From Emticicia sp965283955 (GTDB lineage: Bacteria > Bacteroidota > Bacteroidia > Cytophagales > Spirosomataceae), in the NCBI GenBank assembly GCA_965283955.1, contig CBDIQW010000001.1:868001-932000 (forward strand): a stretch of DNA of 64,000 nt, written 5' to 3'. Below the pieces are notes generated by a model. That model saw only the letters and a program-made list of their open reading frames with translations, had not been told where the DNA came from and ran no database searches. The position numbers were made by a program, and so were the translations under genes. Below, in pieces: positions 17,163-27,304 of the stretch (position 1 is its first letter; each line of letters starts with the position of its first letter).

Positions 17163-18515
17163 TTATTTCACTCCACTCAAAACCCTTGGAATCGGAATAA
17201 TTTCAGTTTGACGGCCATCAATATATCTGAATCCTTTTTCATCAAAAAAACCATCTTCTTCAAGCATGATTCTGATAGTTTTTTTCCACTCAGTTAATTC
17301 TACAGATGCATTAAGTTCGATTGAATAAGCAGTATTAGTATTTAACGGATAATCTCCGCTTCCAATGGTTTTTCCTTGATTATCCCACATGCCAATCGTC
17401 GGGCCAGCTGCATGTCCGTGATTACCAATTGGGTGTGTATAAATTACGCCCTTCAAACCTTGTTTTTTAGATTGTTCAAGGGCTTTTGCCAAAATATCAT
17501 TACCACTCATACCTGCCTTAAAATTTTCGGTTAAGCAATCTTGCACTTGATTTCCTTGTTTAAAGGCTTTTTTCAAAAACTCAGGCACATCACTTTCTCC
17601 TGCACGAAGCACATACGCATGTTGCTGTTGGTCAGTGTTTAGGCGTAAATAAGTAATTCCAAAATCACAGTGTAGTAAATCACCTGCCATGATTACTTGT
17701 TTTTGTGGACGCTTCGAGAATGTACGTAGATGGTCAAAATTTTCGGGGTCGTAGCGTTGAATATCAACGGTTGGGTGAAACCAAGTTTCCAAACCCAAAT
17801 CAGTTACTCGCTGACGCATCCACCAAACTACATCATCCGTAGTCGTAACTCCTGGCTGAATCACTCGGTCAGAAAATGCTTCCTGAATAATTTCGTGCGA
17901 AATGCGGCAGATTTGTTGATAAATAGCCATTTCTCTCTCCGTCCGAGTTTCAAGCCAATTTACCGCCAAATTAGATGCCGAAACTACTCGATTTTGAAAC
18001 TCAGCAGGCAATTTATCCATAAATTCTTTCTGCTCAGTATAAGTCAGACCATCAGCATGGGCATAATATTTCGAAAAATTTAGTCCAATTTTCTTCGGAT
18101 TTTTCTCTTTAATAGTTTTCATCAAAGCATCCCATTGGTCAGGATTGGTATTTAAATCCCACTCTCCTTTCAGCAAATTACCTACATCATATCGAGCAAT
18201 GGCATAACGTTCGACACCTTCTTTCTCACCCTTATCAAAAAACACCATAATTGTTCGACGACGAGCCGAGAGCCAAACCGCAGGCAACATTGTTTTCATT
18301 ACAGGGTCTTCGTTGTATTCTCTCGAAATAATGACCCACATATCAATCCCTTCTTTTCGCATCAGTTTGGGTAGCAGATTGGTCATTTTGTCTTCGAGAA
18401 GCTCGTCAATGACAGTTGCACGCTCTCGTTCAGGAAGGATTTTGGGAAGATTATTTTGAGCAAAATCAGCAAAATAAGATAAAATAAAAACCAACAATAA
18501 AATACTTTTTTTCAT
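17163..18515 (-). CDS. Secreted M24 family metallopeptidase (Xaa-Pro aminopeptidase-like)
   Basis: A 450-residue protein with a signal peptide (MKKSILLLVFILSYFADFAQ) and a creatinase/aminopeptidase P fold. Probable metal ligands are the aspartates of HCDFGITY and NTDQQQHAY, the histidine in YTHPIGNHGHAAGP, and glutamates in YSIELNASVE and RIMLEEDGF. The N-terminal creatinase-like domain includes DMWVIISREYNEDP. The export signal indicates a periplasmic role in peptide breakdown. The frame extends 66 bases upstream, but the ATG at 18515 gives the signal peptide directly and a TATCTTTG element overlaps the longer reading. Confidence 0.88.
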   Translation of the reverse strand: MKKSILLLVFILSYFADFAQNNLPKILPERERATVIDELLEDKMTNLLPKLMRKEGIDMWVIISREYNEDPVMKTMLPAVWLSARRRTIMVFFDKGEKEGVERYAIARYDVGNLLKGEWDLNTNPDQWDALMKTIKEKNPKKIGLNFSKYYAHADGLTYTEQKEFMDKLPAEFQNRVVSASNLAVNWLETRTEREMAIYQQICRISHEIIQEAFSDRVIQPGVTTTDDVVWWMRQRVTDLGLETWFHPTVDIQRYDPENFDHLRTFSKRPQKQVIMAGDLLHCDFGITYLRLNTDQQQHAYVLRAGESDVPEFLKKAFKQGNQVQDCLTENFKAGMSGNDILAKALEQSKKQGLKGVIYTHPIGNHGHAAGPTIGMWDNQGKTIGSGDYPLNTNTAYSIELNASVELTEWKKTIRIMLEEDGFFDEKGFRYIDGRQTEIIPIPRVLSGVK

Positions 18516-18563
18516 GATGAAGATAGATTGGGGAATTTTTTGAGTCATTAAATTTCTTACTCT

Positions 18564-18571
18564 CAAAGATA
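18564..18571 (-). promoter_or_regulatory. -7 promoter element of the M24 peptidase
   Basis: TATCTTTG on the minus strand, an exact TAnnTTTG match, about 50 bases upstream of the ATG at 18515. It decides against the start at 18581. No clear -33 element is visible. Confidence 0.45.
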
Positions 18572-18703
18572 TACTCAACAACTTATAAAACAGCTAATTC
18601 ACCAAAATATTCAAAGATTTTTCTACGATTCAGTATATTTACTTCCAGATTTAGTGTTGTTTTAAGCTCTCATCTATTTTAATACATTATAAGGTTCTAA
18701 TTT

Positions 18704-19831
18704 ATGTACAAAAAAATACTACTGATACTGACAATATTCATATGGATTTGTTCTTGTGTTGAACCTTATGACCTTAATGTAAAAAGTAATTTAAGGCTCC
18801 TGACCGTCGAAGCCACGCTCACCGATAGCAGCGAAGAACAGGTGGTCAGTATTACAGAATCAGTAAGTTTATCAAGAAATGTTGCCTCTATTCCTGTGCT
18901 GAAAGCCACAGTCGAGTTAGAGGTAAATGGTACAACAAAAATACCATTTACAGAACAAGGTTTAGGGAAATATGCTTTACCCAAAAATTTTCAAGCAAAA
19001 GCAGGCAATACTTACAAGCTTCTTTTCACAAAAGCCGATGGGACAAAATATGAATCAGGCATAGATAAGATGTTTTCTGTTCCCGAAATTATTAAAGTCC
19101 ATGATAAATTTGTTTTCAATGGAATAGAAAAAAACTTTGGATATGAACACGCTAATTATATATATCTCGACACCAAAGACCCTGCTGATGAAAAAAATAG
19201 TTATGTCTGGTCATGGAAATTATGGGAACGACAAAATATTTGTTTTACGTGTGAGGGGGGACGATATTTTGATACACCTCGTCCAGCGGGATGTAAAATA
19301 GAAAGAGGCTATGAAGGAGTTACTTACGACTATTATTGTGATGGTAACTGCTGGGAACTGTTTTTTAGTAAAGAATTAAATGTTTTTTCTGATATTTATA
19401 CAAATGGAAATCTGATAGCCAATCGTTTAATAGCCAAAATACCATTTTATAATTCTTCTGGGGCATTAATTGAAATCAAACAACAATCAGTCTCACCGAG
19501 TGCTTATCAATATTTAAAATTATTAGCTGAGCAAGTTCAAAATAACGGTAGTTTGGTTGATACACCTCCCGCAGCTTTGATTGGAAATATTCATAATATC
19601 AATAATCCAAAAGAAATTGTAGCAGGCTTTTTTATGGTTACAGGTGAACGATATGTAAAATACTGGATTGATAGAAAAGACCCCATTGCTCAAAAACTAA
19701 CCCCAACGGGCTTGAGAGAACACTCAATTAGAGAAGAACCTATGGGAGATATACCTGGTCGACCACCACTTACACCTTGTATTTTGAGTCCAACTCGCAC
19801 ACCTTTCAAACCCAAAGGTTGGATTGACTAA
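18704..19831 (+). CDS. DUF4249 outer-membrane lipoprotein, first of three
   Basis: A 375-residue lipoprotein of the DUF4249 family, which is found next to TonB-dependent receptors in Bacteroidota and is presumed to help bind their ligand. The signal peptide ends in a lipobox-like ICSC, lipidated on the second cysteine. The N-terminal beta-sandwich has LRLLTVEATLTD and NTYKLLFTKADGT. The central part has a cysteine cluster (CFTCEGG, GCKIERG, YYCDGNCWELF) that all three paralogs share. The C-terminal third contains LVDTPPAALIGNIHNI and PLTPCILSPTRTPFKP. It is the first gene of a cluster of three duplicated copies and one receptor. Confidence 0.88.
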   Translation: MYKKILLILTIFIWICSCVEPYDLNVKSNLRLLTVEATLTDSSEEQVVSITESVSLSRNVASIPVLKATVELEVNGTTKIPFTEQGLGKYALPKNFQAKAGNTYKLLFTKADGTKYESGIDKMFSVPEIIKVHDKFVFNGIEKNFGYEHANYIYLDTKDPADEKNSYVWSWKLWERQNICFTCEGGRYFDTPRPAGCKIERGYEGVTYDYYCDGNCWELFFSKELNVFSDIYTNGNLIANRLIAKIPFYNSSGALIEIKQQSVSPSAYQYLKLLAEQVQNNGSLVDTPPAALIGNIHNINNPKEIVAGFFMVTGERYVKYWIDRKDPIAQKLTPTGLREHSIREEPMGDIPGRPPLTPCILSPTRTPFKPKGWID

Positions 19832-19919
19832 GTTATTGACTAAACAGTAAACTTATTTAACATTATCTGTCAACAAATAAATTCAGTTTAGAAAGAGAAA
19901 AAATATTCAATTTTTTCTC

Positions 19920-19927
19920 TAAATTTG
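19920..19927 (+). promoter_or_regulatory. Possible -7 element before the second DUF4249 gene
   Basis: TAAATTTG, an exact TAnnTTTG match, about 95 bases upstream of the ATG at 20021. No -33 element is clear. It suggests that the second copy may be transcribed on its own. Confidence 0.3.
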
Positions 19928-20020
19928 GATGTACTCAGCCTAAATAAAGCAAGTCTTTTGCCTTCTTATAAGTCATTTAACTTTTCAAATCTTAAAGCTA
20001 TTACTTATTAAGTTTATTTT

Positions 20021-21145
20021 ATGAAAGCGAAAATCATTATGGCGATTATCGTCTTGATAGCTTGGCTGAGTGCATGTGTTGATGTCTTTCAGGCTGGAAT
20101 CGTTAGCGATTTGACAATATTGGTAGTCGATGCTGCACTTAACAATCTCGATACCGAACAGCATATTTCAATCATGGAATCAGTCAATGCAAAAGGTACA
20201 GTTTTTAATATTCCAGTACAAAACGCAAAGGTAGAAGTATTGGAAAATAATTCAAACCGAATTTCATTCATTGAAAAACGTGAGGGTATTTACGTCCCTC
20301 CTGCAAATTTTAGGCTTAAAATCGGGAATACGTATCAATTAGTATTCACGAAATCTGATGGGAAAAGTTATAAATCTGGGATAGAAAAGCTATCAGGAAT
20401 ATCAGAAATCATTCATATACATGATGTATTCGAGATGAATGGTATTCAGAAAGGTGATAAATACTTACCAGCTAATTATGTATTTATTGATACGCAAGAC
20501 CCTGAAGACGAAGAAAACAACTACCTCTGGACATGGCAACAATGGGAAAAACAAGATATTTGTATCACTTGTGAAGGTGGGCGATACAATGTTAATACAG
20601 GATGCCTCAAACAAGCACAATATCAAGGGCAATTTTTTGACTATTATTGCGAAGGGAATTGTTGGGATATTCTTAAAAATACCGAATTAAACGTACTAAA
20701 CGATGTGCTATCAAACGGGAAATTAATTAAAAACCGATTGGTAGCAAAAATTCCATATTATTCAACCAATGGCACACTTCTCGAAATTCAACAACAATCC
20801 ATTTCAGTAGAAGCGTATAAGTATTTTAAATTATTAGCCGAACAAACCCAAAATACAGGAACTTTGGTTGATACTCCACCAGCAGCTATCATTGGTAATA
20901 TCAAAAATATCAATAATGCTATCGAACCAGTCGTAGGTTTCTTTTTTGTTACCAGTATAACGAAAAAACGATATTGGCTTGACCGTAATGTACCTAACAC
21001 ACTTAAAATACAGCCTATTGGACTACGAGACCACCCACTCAACCAAGAGCCACCAATACCAAACGAGTTTGGCAGGCCACCCTTAGTAAAATGCCTTTTA
21101 AGCCCAACTCGAACTCCTATCAAACCTGATGGTTGGGAAGAGTAA
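20021..21145 (+). CDS. DUF4249 outer-membrane lipoprotein, second of three
   Basis: A 374-residue paralog of the preceding gene with a textbook lipobox (LSAC). It keeps the same strand order, including ILVVDAALNN, NTYQLVFTKSDGKS, the cysteine cluster (CITCEGG, YYCEGNCWDIL) and LVDTPPAAIIGNIKNI. Its N-terminal part and ligand-facing loops differ most from the other two copies, which suggests divergence in what it binds. It is separated by 189 bases from the first copy and 145 from the third. Confidence 0.88.
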   Translation: MKAKIIMAIIVLIAWLSACVDVFQAGIVSDLTILVVDAALNNLDTEQHISIMESVNAKGTVFNIPVQNAKVEVLENNSNRISFIEKREGIYVPPANFRLKIGNTYQLVFTKSDGKSYKSGIEKLSGISEIIHIHDVFEMNGIQKGDKYLPANYVFIDTQDPEDEENNYLWTWQQWEKQDICITCEGGRYNVNTGCLKQAQYQGQFFDYYCEGNCWDILKNTELNVLNDVLSNGKLIKNRLVAKIPYYSTNGTLLEIQQQSISVEAYKYFKLLAEQTQNTGTLVDTPPAAIIGNIKNINNAIEPVVGFFFVTSITKKRYWLDRNVPNTLKIQPIGLRDHPLNQEPPIPNEFGRPPLVKCLLSPTRTPIKPDGWEE

Positions 21146-21251
21146 CTCATATCACTCATCTCTAATTCTCCCCAAAAGCTACACATTTACTCTTTTCATC
21201 GCATAAATCGCCATTATCCATTTTTAAAATAAAATCTTTCCTTAGAATTCT

Positions 21252-21259
21252 TATATTTG
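21252..21259 (+). promoter_or_regulatory. Possible -7 element before the third DUF4249 gene
   Basis: TATATTTG, an exact TAnnTTTG match, about 30 bases upstream of the GTG start at 21291. It fits a short leader. No -33 element is clear. Confidence 0.4.
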
Positions 21260-21290
21260 TCAAAAATACATTTATTCAATTTCTACGATA

Positions 21291-22427
21291 GTGATAATCA
21301 AAAAATTTACATTACTGACCATAGCACTTGGCTTATGGGTGTGTTCGTGTGTTGAGCCTTTTGAGCAAAACATTGAAAGTAGTTTACGAATTCTGACAGT
21401 TGATGCCACACTAACTGATACTTCTGATGAACAAATTATTAGTCTCTCTGAATCTGTTAATATAAATGGCTCTGTATTTGCCCAACCACTGCTCAAAGCT
21501 AAGGTAGAAGTAATTGTTGCTGGCAGTCAACGCATAACCTTGATAGAAAAAGGACAAGGTGTATATGCCTTACCAAGCAGTTTCAAATTACAAACCAATG
21601 TTAATTATAAACTGGTATTCTCGAAAGCCGATGGAACAAGTTATGAGTCTTCTGAAGACCAAATAACCAAAGTTCCCGAAATTATTGATGTTCACGATGA
21701 GTTTGTGGTCAAAGGTATAGAAAAAGGTAATAATATTTACGACCCTGCCAATTATGTTTATCTTGATACCCAAGACCCCGCCCAAGATAAAAACAATTAT
21801 CTGTGGACATGGAAGCTTTGGGAACGCCAAAATGTATGTGCAACTTGCTATAATGGGCGTTATTTTCTGACTCCAATCCCCGCACGCTGTCGTGAAGAAA
21901 GGGCTTTTAATGGTCAAACATTTGATTACTTTTGTCCAGGCGATTGTTGGGATATTTTGACAAATAAAGACCTCAATGTATTTACTGACATATACTCAGA
22001 TGGACAACCAATTGCCAATCGACTTATTGCAAAAATACCCTACTATAACGTAAGAGGAGCATTAATCGAGATCAAACAGCAATCCATTTCTCCAGCAGCC
22101 TACCGCTATTTAAAATTACTTGCTGACCAAATTCAAAACAATGGTAGTTTGGTTGATACGCCACCTGCGGCACTGATTGGTAATATAAAAAATGTAAATA
22201 ATCCAAGCGAATCTATTGCGGGTTTCTTTATGGTAACGAGTGTAAGAACTGTACGATATTGGATAGACAGGAAAGGGGCTGAAGGAAAAAACATCAACCC
22301 AATCGGCTTGCTTGACCATCCTCTAAGTCCCGAACCAATGGGCAATGATCTGACACGTCCGCCTTATGCACAATGTGTTTCGAGTCTGACACGCACCCCG
22401 AGTCGGCCAAATGGTTGGATAAATTAA
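21291..22427 (+). CDS. DUF4249 outer-membrane lipoprotein, third of three
   Basis: A 378-residue paralog and the copy nearest the receptor, 49 bases upstream of it, so probably its direct partner. Translation starts at GTG (then IIKKFTLLTIALG), as no ATG gives the signal peptide. The lipobox-like sequence is VCSC. It is closer to the first copy than to the second: ESSLRILTVDATLTD, KLVFSKADGTSY, LWTWKLWERQNVCATC and ALIEIKQQSISP. The cysteine cluster is conserved (CATC, RCREER, YFCPGDCWDIL). Confidence 0.88.
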   Translation: MIIKKFTLLTIALGLWVCSCVEPFEQNIESSLRILTVDATLTDTSDEQIISLSESVNINGSVFAQPLLKAKVEVIVAGSQRITLIEKGQGVYALPSSFKLQTNVNYKLVFSKADGTSYESSEDQITKVPEIIDVHDEFVVKGIEKGNNIYDPANYVYLDTQDPAQDKNNYLWTWKLWERQNVCATCYNGRYFLTPIPARCREERAFNGQTFDYFCPGDCWDILTNKDLNVFTDIYSDGQPIANRLIAKIPYYNVRGALIEIKQQSISPAAYRYLKLLADQIQNNGSLVDTPPAALIGNIKNVNNPSESIAGFFMVTSVRTVRYWIDRKGAEGKNINPIGLLDHPLSPEPMGNDLTRPPYAQCVSSLTRTPSRPNGWIN

Positions 22428-22476
22428 ACTAAAACATCCAACATTCTCATTTTCCTATCTTGATACTATTTTTAGA

Positions 22477-24862
22477 ATGAAAAAAATATACTTACTTCTA
22501 ACTTTTCTTTGTAGCCTTGTGGCCTCCGCTCAGGTCAATTACCGATTTAGTGGCTATATCAAAGATACACTCGATGGTAAACCTTTGCCGAAAGCATCTA
22601 TCAATATTGACTTTGGAAAATTCGGAGGAGTTACTGATGACAAAGGTCATTTTGATTTATCACTACCTTCGGGCGAACACGCCATTACCATCAAATTTGT
22701 AGGATATCGCCCTTTTCGTGAAGTCATTTACCTAAGAGGAGACATAAACCGACAATATTTTTTACGTCTGGTAGAAAATGAATTAGAAGAGGTGATTGTA
22801 TCAAGTAAAGGTGCTGAATCAAATATTCAGCGTCCGCTTTTAGGGGTTAGCCAACTTAGTATCAAAACTTTAAGAAAACTTCCAGCCGCAGTTGGCGAAA
22901 TAGATATTTTACGTGGGCTCCAAATGCTTCCAGGGGTAACGAGTGTGGGCGAAGCCTCAAACGGTGTAAATATTCGTGGCGGAACTACCGACCAAAATTT
23001 ACTCTTACTTGATGATATTCCGATTTTCAACCCTACGCACATGTTTGGATTGTTTACGGCATTTCCATCAGAATCGGCTTCGAGCGTAGAAGTTTATAAA
23101 GGAAGTACCCCCGCAAGATTTGGTGGGCGAGCCGCCTCAGTGATGGACGTTGCTCTACAACAACCGTCGCTTGATAAGTTTAAGATGAGTGGTGGTATTA
23201 GTTTTGTGTCAAATCGGCTTACGCTTGATATGCCAATTATTAAAGAAAAACTCGGTGTAATGATTTCGGGGAGAGCATCCTATAATGATTTTCTTTTGCC
23301 TGTTATTTCACCAAAACTTAATGATATAAAAGCAAACTTTGCTGATTTAGTAGCAAAAGTATTTTGGAGAATCAATACAAAAAACACCTTTACGGCTTCG
23401 GGTTATTACAGCAAAGATTTTTTCCAAACAAAACTCTTGGGTGCAATTGGAGCAATCAATGCCACTTCTACTCAATATGATTATCGAAGTAATAGTTTTT
23501 CGGCCAGATGGTTTTATGCTATCAGTAATAAACTTAATTTACAAACAACCGTAGTCTCAGCCGATTATGTGCCAAAAACCTTACTTCCAGAACTCAACTC
23601 CGATAACAAAGTAGAGTTACTTTCGGGCATCAAATATCAGCAAGCAAAAACCAACCTTAACTACTCAATTGCCAAACAAAATATTGAGATTGGTATCAGT
23701 GGTACTCGCTACGAAATAGATCCTGGACAACTCTTGCCAGGCACAAGTAAAAGCGTTTTATCAATCAAAACTCCAAAAGAATATTCACTCGAAACAGCCA
23801 TCTATGCCGAAGATGAAATTTCTCTATCTTCAAGAGCAACTGTTTCAGTCGGAGTTCGATATTCTCAGTTTTATGCTCTCGAAGTCAGGCACTGTACAGA
23901 CTTATGTAGCTGGCGAACCACGAGATACTTTTTCGGCAAGAGATACGATTAACTATGGTAATGGTAAAATCATGCAATCTTACGGCGGGTTCAGAACCAA
24001 GACTTGGTATGAAGTATTCGTTAAATGAACGGACTCTCTCTAAAATTGGGTTACAATTTGATGCGTCAATATATGCAGGTTGTTACAAATACCACAACAC
24101 CTTTACCTACTTCTCGCTGGAAAACATCTGATTTGCACATAAAACCACAAGTAAGTACTTTGCTTTCGGGTGGAATTTTCCATAATTTGAAAGGTAATAT
24201 TTATGAATTTTCGTTAGAAGCCTATTATCGTTTGACCAGTAATATTATCGACTACAAACCTGGTGCTGATTTTTTACTATCGAGGTTATCCAGAAACGCA
24301 GCTTTTACAAGGTAAAAACCGTTCTTATGGCTTAGAAGTCATGTTTTCTAAGAAAAAAGGTGAAACTACGGGTTGGATAAACTATACATATTCTCGCTCC
24401 ATGAATAAAGTGAATGAAGGCAGTGGTTTTGGAGAACAGATCAACTTTGGCAACTGGTATGCAGCTAATTATGACCGTCCACACTCATTTAATGCCTCAG
24501 TGATTTTTAATCAAGGTACACACCATGATTTTTCGTTTAATTTCTCATACAGTACTGGCCGCCCTTATACTTTACCCGAAGGATTTATTGTTTATCAAGG
24601 GCGTAGCTACCCATTTTATGGTGTACGAAACAATGCACGTCTGCCCGACTACCATCGTCTTGATTTTGCGTGGAATATCTATCAACCAGGCATGAAAGAT
24701 AAACGCTTTAAGAGCCATTTTACTTTTACGGTGTTCAATCTTTACGGAAAGAAAAATGCGTATTCAGTTTTTGTACGTAGTACGGGTACCGCCATTAGTT
24801 CTTATAAATTGGTTGTTTTTGGCTCTCCGATTCCTTCTTTGTCTTATAATTTTAAATTCTAA
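22477..24862 (+). CDS. TonB-dependent receptor, frame broken four times
   Basis: About 795 residues when the frame is restored. Order: signal peptide (MKKIYLLLTFLCSLVASAQ), a carboxypeptidase-regulatory-like beta-sandwich (YRFSGYIKDTLDGKPLPKAS to about residue 95), a plug domain (GEIDILRGLQMLPGVTSVGE, NGVNIRGGTTDQNLLLLDD, RFGGRAASVMDV), then the barrel, ending in a terminal aromatic strand (LSYNFKF). The product imports a ligand across the outer membrane using TonB, with the preceding DUF4249 lipoproteins as likely partners. As written the frame is lost at about 23880, 23993, 24042 and 24270. Each break is repaired by removing one base, and the restored sequence (YGGFEPRLGMKYSL, ADFYYRGYPETQL) is normal for the family. 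Confidence 0.85.
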
Positions 24863-24867
24863 TATTT

Positions 24868-24896
24868 GTTGGGGCTTACATAAGCCCCAACTTTTT
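24868..24896. terminator. Bidirectional terminator between receptor and HhH gene
   Basis: GTTGGGGCTTA (24868-24878) pairs perfectly with TAAGCCCCAAC (24881-24891), followed by TTTTT. It lies directly between the receptor stop and the stop of the convergent helix-hairpin-helix gene. Confidence 0.8.
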
Positions 24897-25890
24897 AAAA
24901 CTCAAGATAAGGCAATAATTTCATAATTGTAGCTTCATCTAATACCTTAATCTGCTTCAAATCTTCCGAATTCTTAAACGCTCCGTGTTGCTCACGATAA
25001 GCAATAATTGCTTTAGCTTGATAGTATTTCAAATAAGGATGTCTAAATTCTGAAATGCTCATCTGGTTGATTTTCAACCTTTTAACTCCATTTTTAACAA
25101 ATCCATATTTCAACAATTCATCAATAGTTTCTGGAGGAAGCCCGTAAGTTTCTTTGATTTGCTCTATACTGACAAAGCCGCCCAACATATCTCTAAATTT
25201 GATAATTCGTTTGGCGTAGCCCGAACCAATACCTTTGATTTTCATAAAATCGGTTGTATCGCCCGTGTTAAAATCAAAACGAACGGGTTGTTTTGTATTT
25301 GTTTTTGGGCTTGCTATTTTATTTTCAACTGTCTTGTCTTCGCTTGGTGCAGTAGCTGCCACAGTTCGCTCTACGTTTGTAGCTTCGGCTTGTGGCGTGC
25401 GTAAAGATTCATCCTCTGCTGATGGCAATGTGATGTAGGGTTCTAAACGCTCATAAGTATCGGGCAGAATACCATAAATTTTAGCAAAATCTTCCTTTTT
25501 CCTGAATTTTCCGCCTTTACTACGATATTTTTCAATGCGTTCAGCAATGAATTTAGGTAAACCGAGTGACTCAAATTGCTCAACTGAAGCGGTATTTGGG
25601 TCGAAATTGAAGTTTTTATAGGCTTTTTTAGCATTATATTTCTCATATTTTTGTCCATAACTCGATTGATTTCCGTAAGCTGGCCTCCGATTATCCAGCG
25701 AAACAGTCAGACTATCCAGCATTTTTGGTGAAGAAATAACTAAATTCTGTGGTTTCTGAGCAAAGAACCAATCAGCACCAAACATCAGCAAGATTACAAA
25801 AATGATGATTCCGAAGATTATAATGACGCCCTTTGCTTCAGCAGGGGACATAGATAGAAGATTACGAACGAAAGTCGTGAGTTTTTTCAT
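24895..25890 (-). CDS. ComEA-like helix-hairpin-helix membrane protein
   Basis: A 331-residue protein with one transmembrane helix near the N-terminus (GVIIIFGIIIFVILLMFG) and then three helix-hairpin-helix units: around FDPNTASVEQFESLGLPKF, around TTDFMKIKGIGSGYAKRII, and around SISEFRHPYLKYYQAKAII. HhH pairs bind DNA without sequence specificity, and in ComEA they serve DNA uptake. The cell location fits a DNA receptor, but no other competence gene is nearby, so the role is inferred. The ATG at 25890 (MKKLTTFVRN) is preferred over one 33 bases upstream. Confidence 0.75.
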   Translation of the reverse strand: MKKLTTFVRNLLSMSPAEAKGVIIIFGIIIFVILLMFGADWFFAQKPQNLVISSPKMLDSLTVSLDNRRPAYGNQSSYGQKYEKYNAKKAYKNFNFDPNTASVEQFESLGLPKFIAERIEKYRSKGGKFRKKEDFAKIYGILPDTYERLEPYITLPSAEDESLRTPQAEATNVERTVAATAPSEDKTVENKIASPKTNTKQPVRFDFNTGDTTDFMKIKGIGSGYAKRIIKFRDMLGGFVSIEQIKETYGLPPETIDELLKYGFVKNGVKRLKINQMSISEFRHPYLKYYQAKAIIAYREQHGAFKNSEDLKQIKVLDEATIMKLLPYLEF

Positions 25891-25961
25891 TGTTAACAAC
25901 AGCAAAAATTGAATTATTGGCAAAAATTAAGATATAGGCAAAGTATTTGCAAGGATTTCGT

Positions 25962-25969
25962 TAATTTTG
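25962..25969 (+). promoter_or_regulatory. Possible -7 element of the Septu-like operon
   Basis: TAATTTTG, an exact TAnnTTTG match, 21 bases before the ATG of the ATPase gene. No TTG is at the expected -33 distance. It lies in the 100-base gap between the divergent HhH gene and the defence module. Confidence 0.4.
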
Positions 25970-25990
25970 TGATGAAAATTTATTCAAAAG

Positions 25991-27304
25991 ATGAAAATCA
26001 GAAGTCTTACGTTAAAAAACATCGGAGTTTTTGAGGATGAAACCATTTCTTTTCCCGAAAAACAGGATAAAGAAAAGGCCGAAATCCATATTCTGACTGG
26101 TCAGAACGGAACTGGGAAGACTACGATTTTGCAGGCGTTGGCGAGTTCGATTTTAAAGCAAGAAAATTTTTATCTTAATCATCACGGAGACCCTATCGAA
26201 GATGAAAATACTTCGACTAAAAATTTGGGAAAAAGGTTTCTCTCATACTATCAATCATTTATTGAAGTTTTCTTTCATGTAGAGAGTATTCGTGATTTTA
26301 AAGTCCATATTAGGTTTAATGATAAAAGTGAATTTAAAGGTAGTATATCTCATTTAATAGAGAAACTTATAAATAATAAAGAGGGATTTAGCTTTTTTGC
26401 ATTCGCATATTCTGGATACCGTCTCATCGAACATCAAGAAAACATAAGCATTAAAGAAAAAGAGAAATACAATCCACTTGAAAATGCCTTAGAGTTCAAT
26501 AAAAAAAACGATGCAAACGATTATTCTCTAAATGAATGGCTTGCTAATAAAATGGCACAAAGAAATAGTGCTTTTTTTGATGGTAATACAGCAGAGGTAG
26601 AAAAATATAGCAGAGGAATTGAAACTTTAAAGCAAATCATTGAAGATATTATTGAGATTCCGATAGATTTTAAGTTTAAAAATGAAAAACTAAAGGTTGT
26701 AGCCGTAAAACAAGGACAAGAATTAGATTTCGACCTCCTACCCGATGGCTTACGCTCAATAATTTCATGGCTTGGTGATTTAATTATGAGAATGGATGCC
26801 TTGAAATGGAAAGATGATCTGCCAATTTTTGAAAGAGAATTTATCTTGTTTTTAGATGAAATTGAAGTGCATTTGCACCCTTCTTGGCAACGAAAGATTT
26901 TGCCAGTGGTGCAAAAACTCTTCAAAAATGCTCAGATTTTTATTACCACGCACTCACCATTTATTGTTAATTCGGTTGATGGGGCTTGGATTCACAAAAT
27001 AGAACTTACCGATAAAGGTGCAAGAATACATCCAGCTACTATTTCAGAAAATGGAAATAGTATTAGTTATGTTTTGAGAGAAACTTTTGGAATTAAAGAA
27101 GAATTTGGACTTGAAGTAAACAATGATTTAGAAAAATTTTATCAGTTTAGAGATAAATTACTTGCTGGCAATCTGAATGGCTCGGAGAATAAATTTATTG
27201 AATTATCGAAAAGTTTAGCGGTTCAGAGCCTTGAACTCAATACCATTATTCAGTTTGAATTACGTCAAATAAATAAAATCTTGAATACCAATTATAGTCT
27301 ATGA
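25991..27304 (+). CDS. ptuA: Septu-like AAA/ABC-type ATPase (PtuA-like)
   Basis: A 437-residue ATPase of the SMC/ABC-like AAA group. It begins with the family's usual RSLTLKNIGVFEDETISF. Walker A is GQNGTGKTT (37-45), a signature-like segment is LLPDGLRSIISWLGD (about 250), Walker B is ILFLDEIEVHLHP (about 284-296), and the switch histidine is in ITTHSPFIV (about 317). Such an ATPase directly coupled to an HNH nuclease is the layout of the Septu antiphage system, in which PtuA senses the phage trigger and controls PtuB. It overlaps the nuclease gene by four bases (ATGA). Other ATPase-nuclease defence pairs share this fold, so the Septu name rests mainly on the partner. Confidence 0.8.
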   Translation: MKIRSLTLKNIGVFEDETISFPEKQDKEKAEIHILTGQNGTGKTTILQALASSILKQENFYLNHHGDPIEDENTSTKNLGKRFLSYYQSFIEVFFHVESIRDFKVHIRFNDKSEFKGSISHLIEKLINNKEGFSFFAFAYSGYRLIEHQENISIKEKEKYNPLENALEFNKKNDANDYSLNEWLANKMAQRNSAFFDGNTAEVEKYSRGIETLKQIIEDIIEIPIDFKFKNEKLKVVAVKQGQELDFDLLPDGLRSIISWLGDLIMRMDALKWKDDLPIFEREFILFLDEIEVHLHPSWQRKILPVVQKLFKNAQIFITTHSPFIVNSVDGAWIHKIELTDKGARIHPATISENGNSISYVLRETFGIKEEFGLEVNNDLEKFYQFRDKLLAGNLNGSENKFIELSKSLAVQSLELNTIIQFELRQINKILNTNYSL

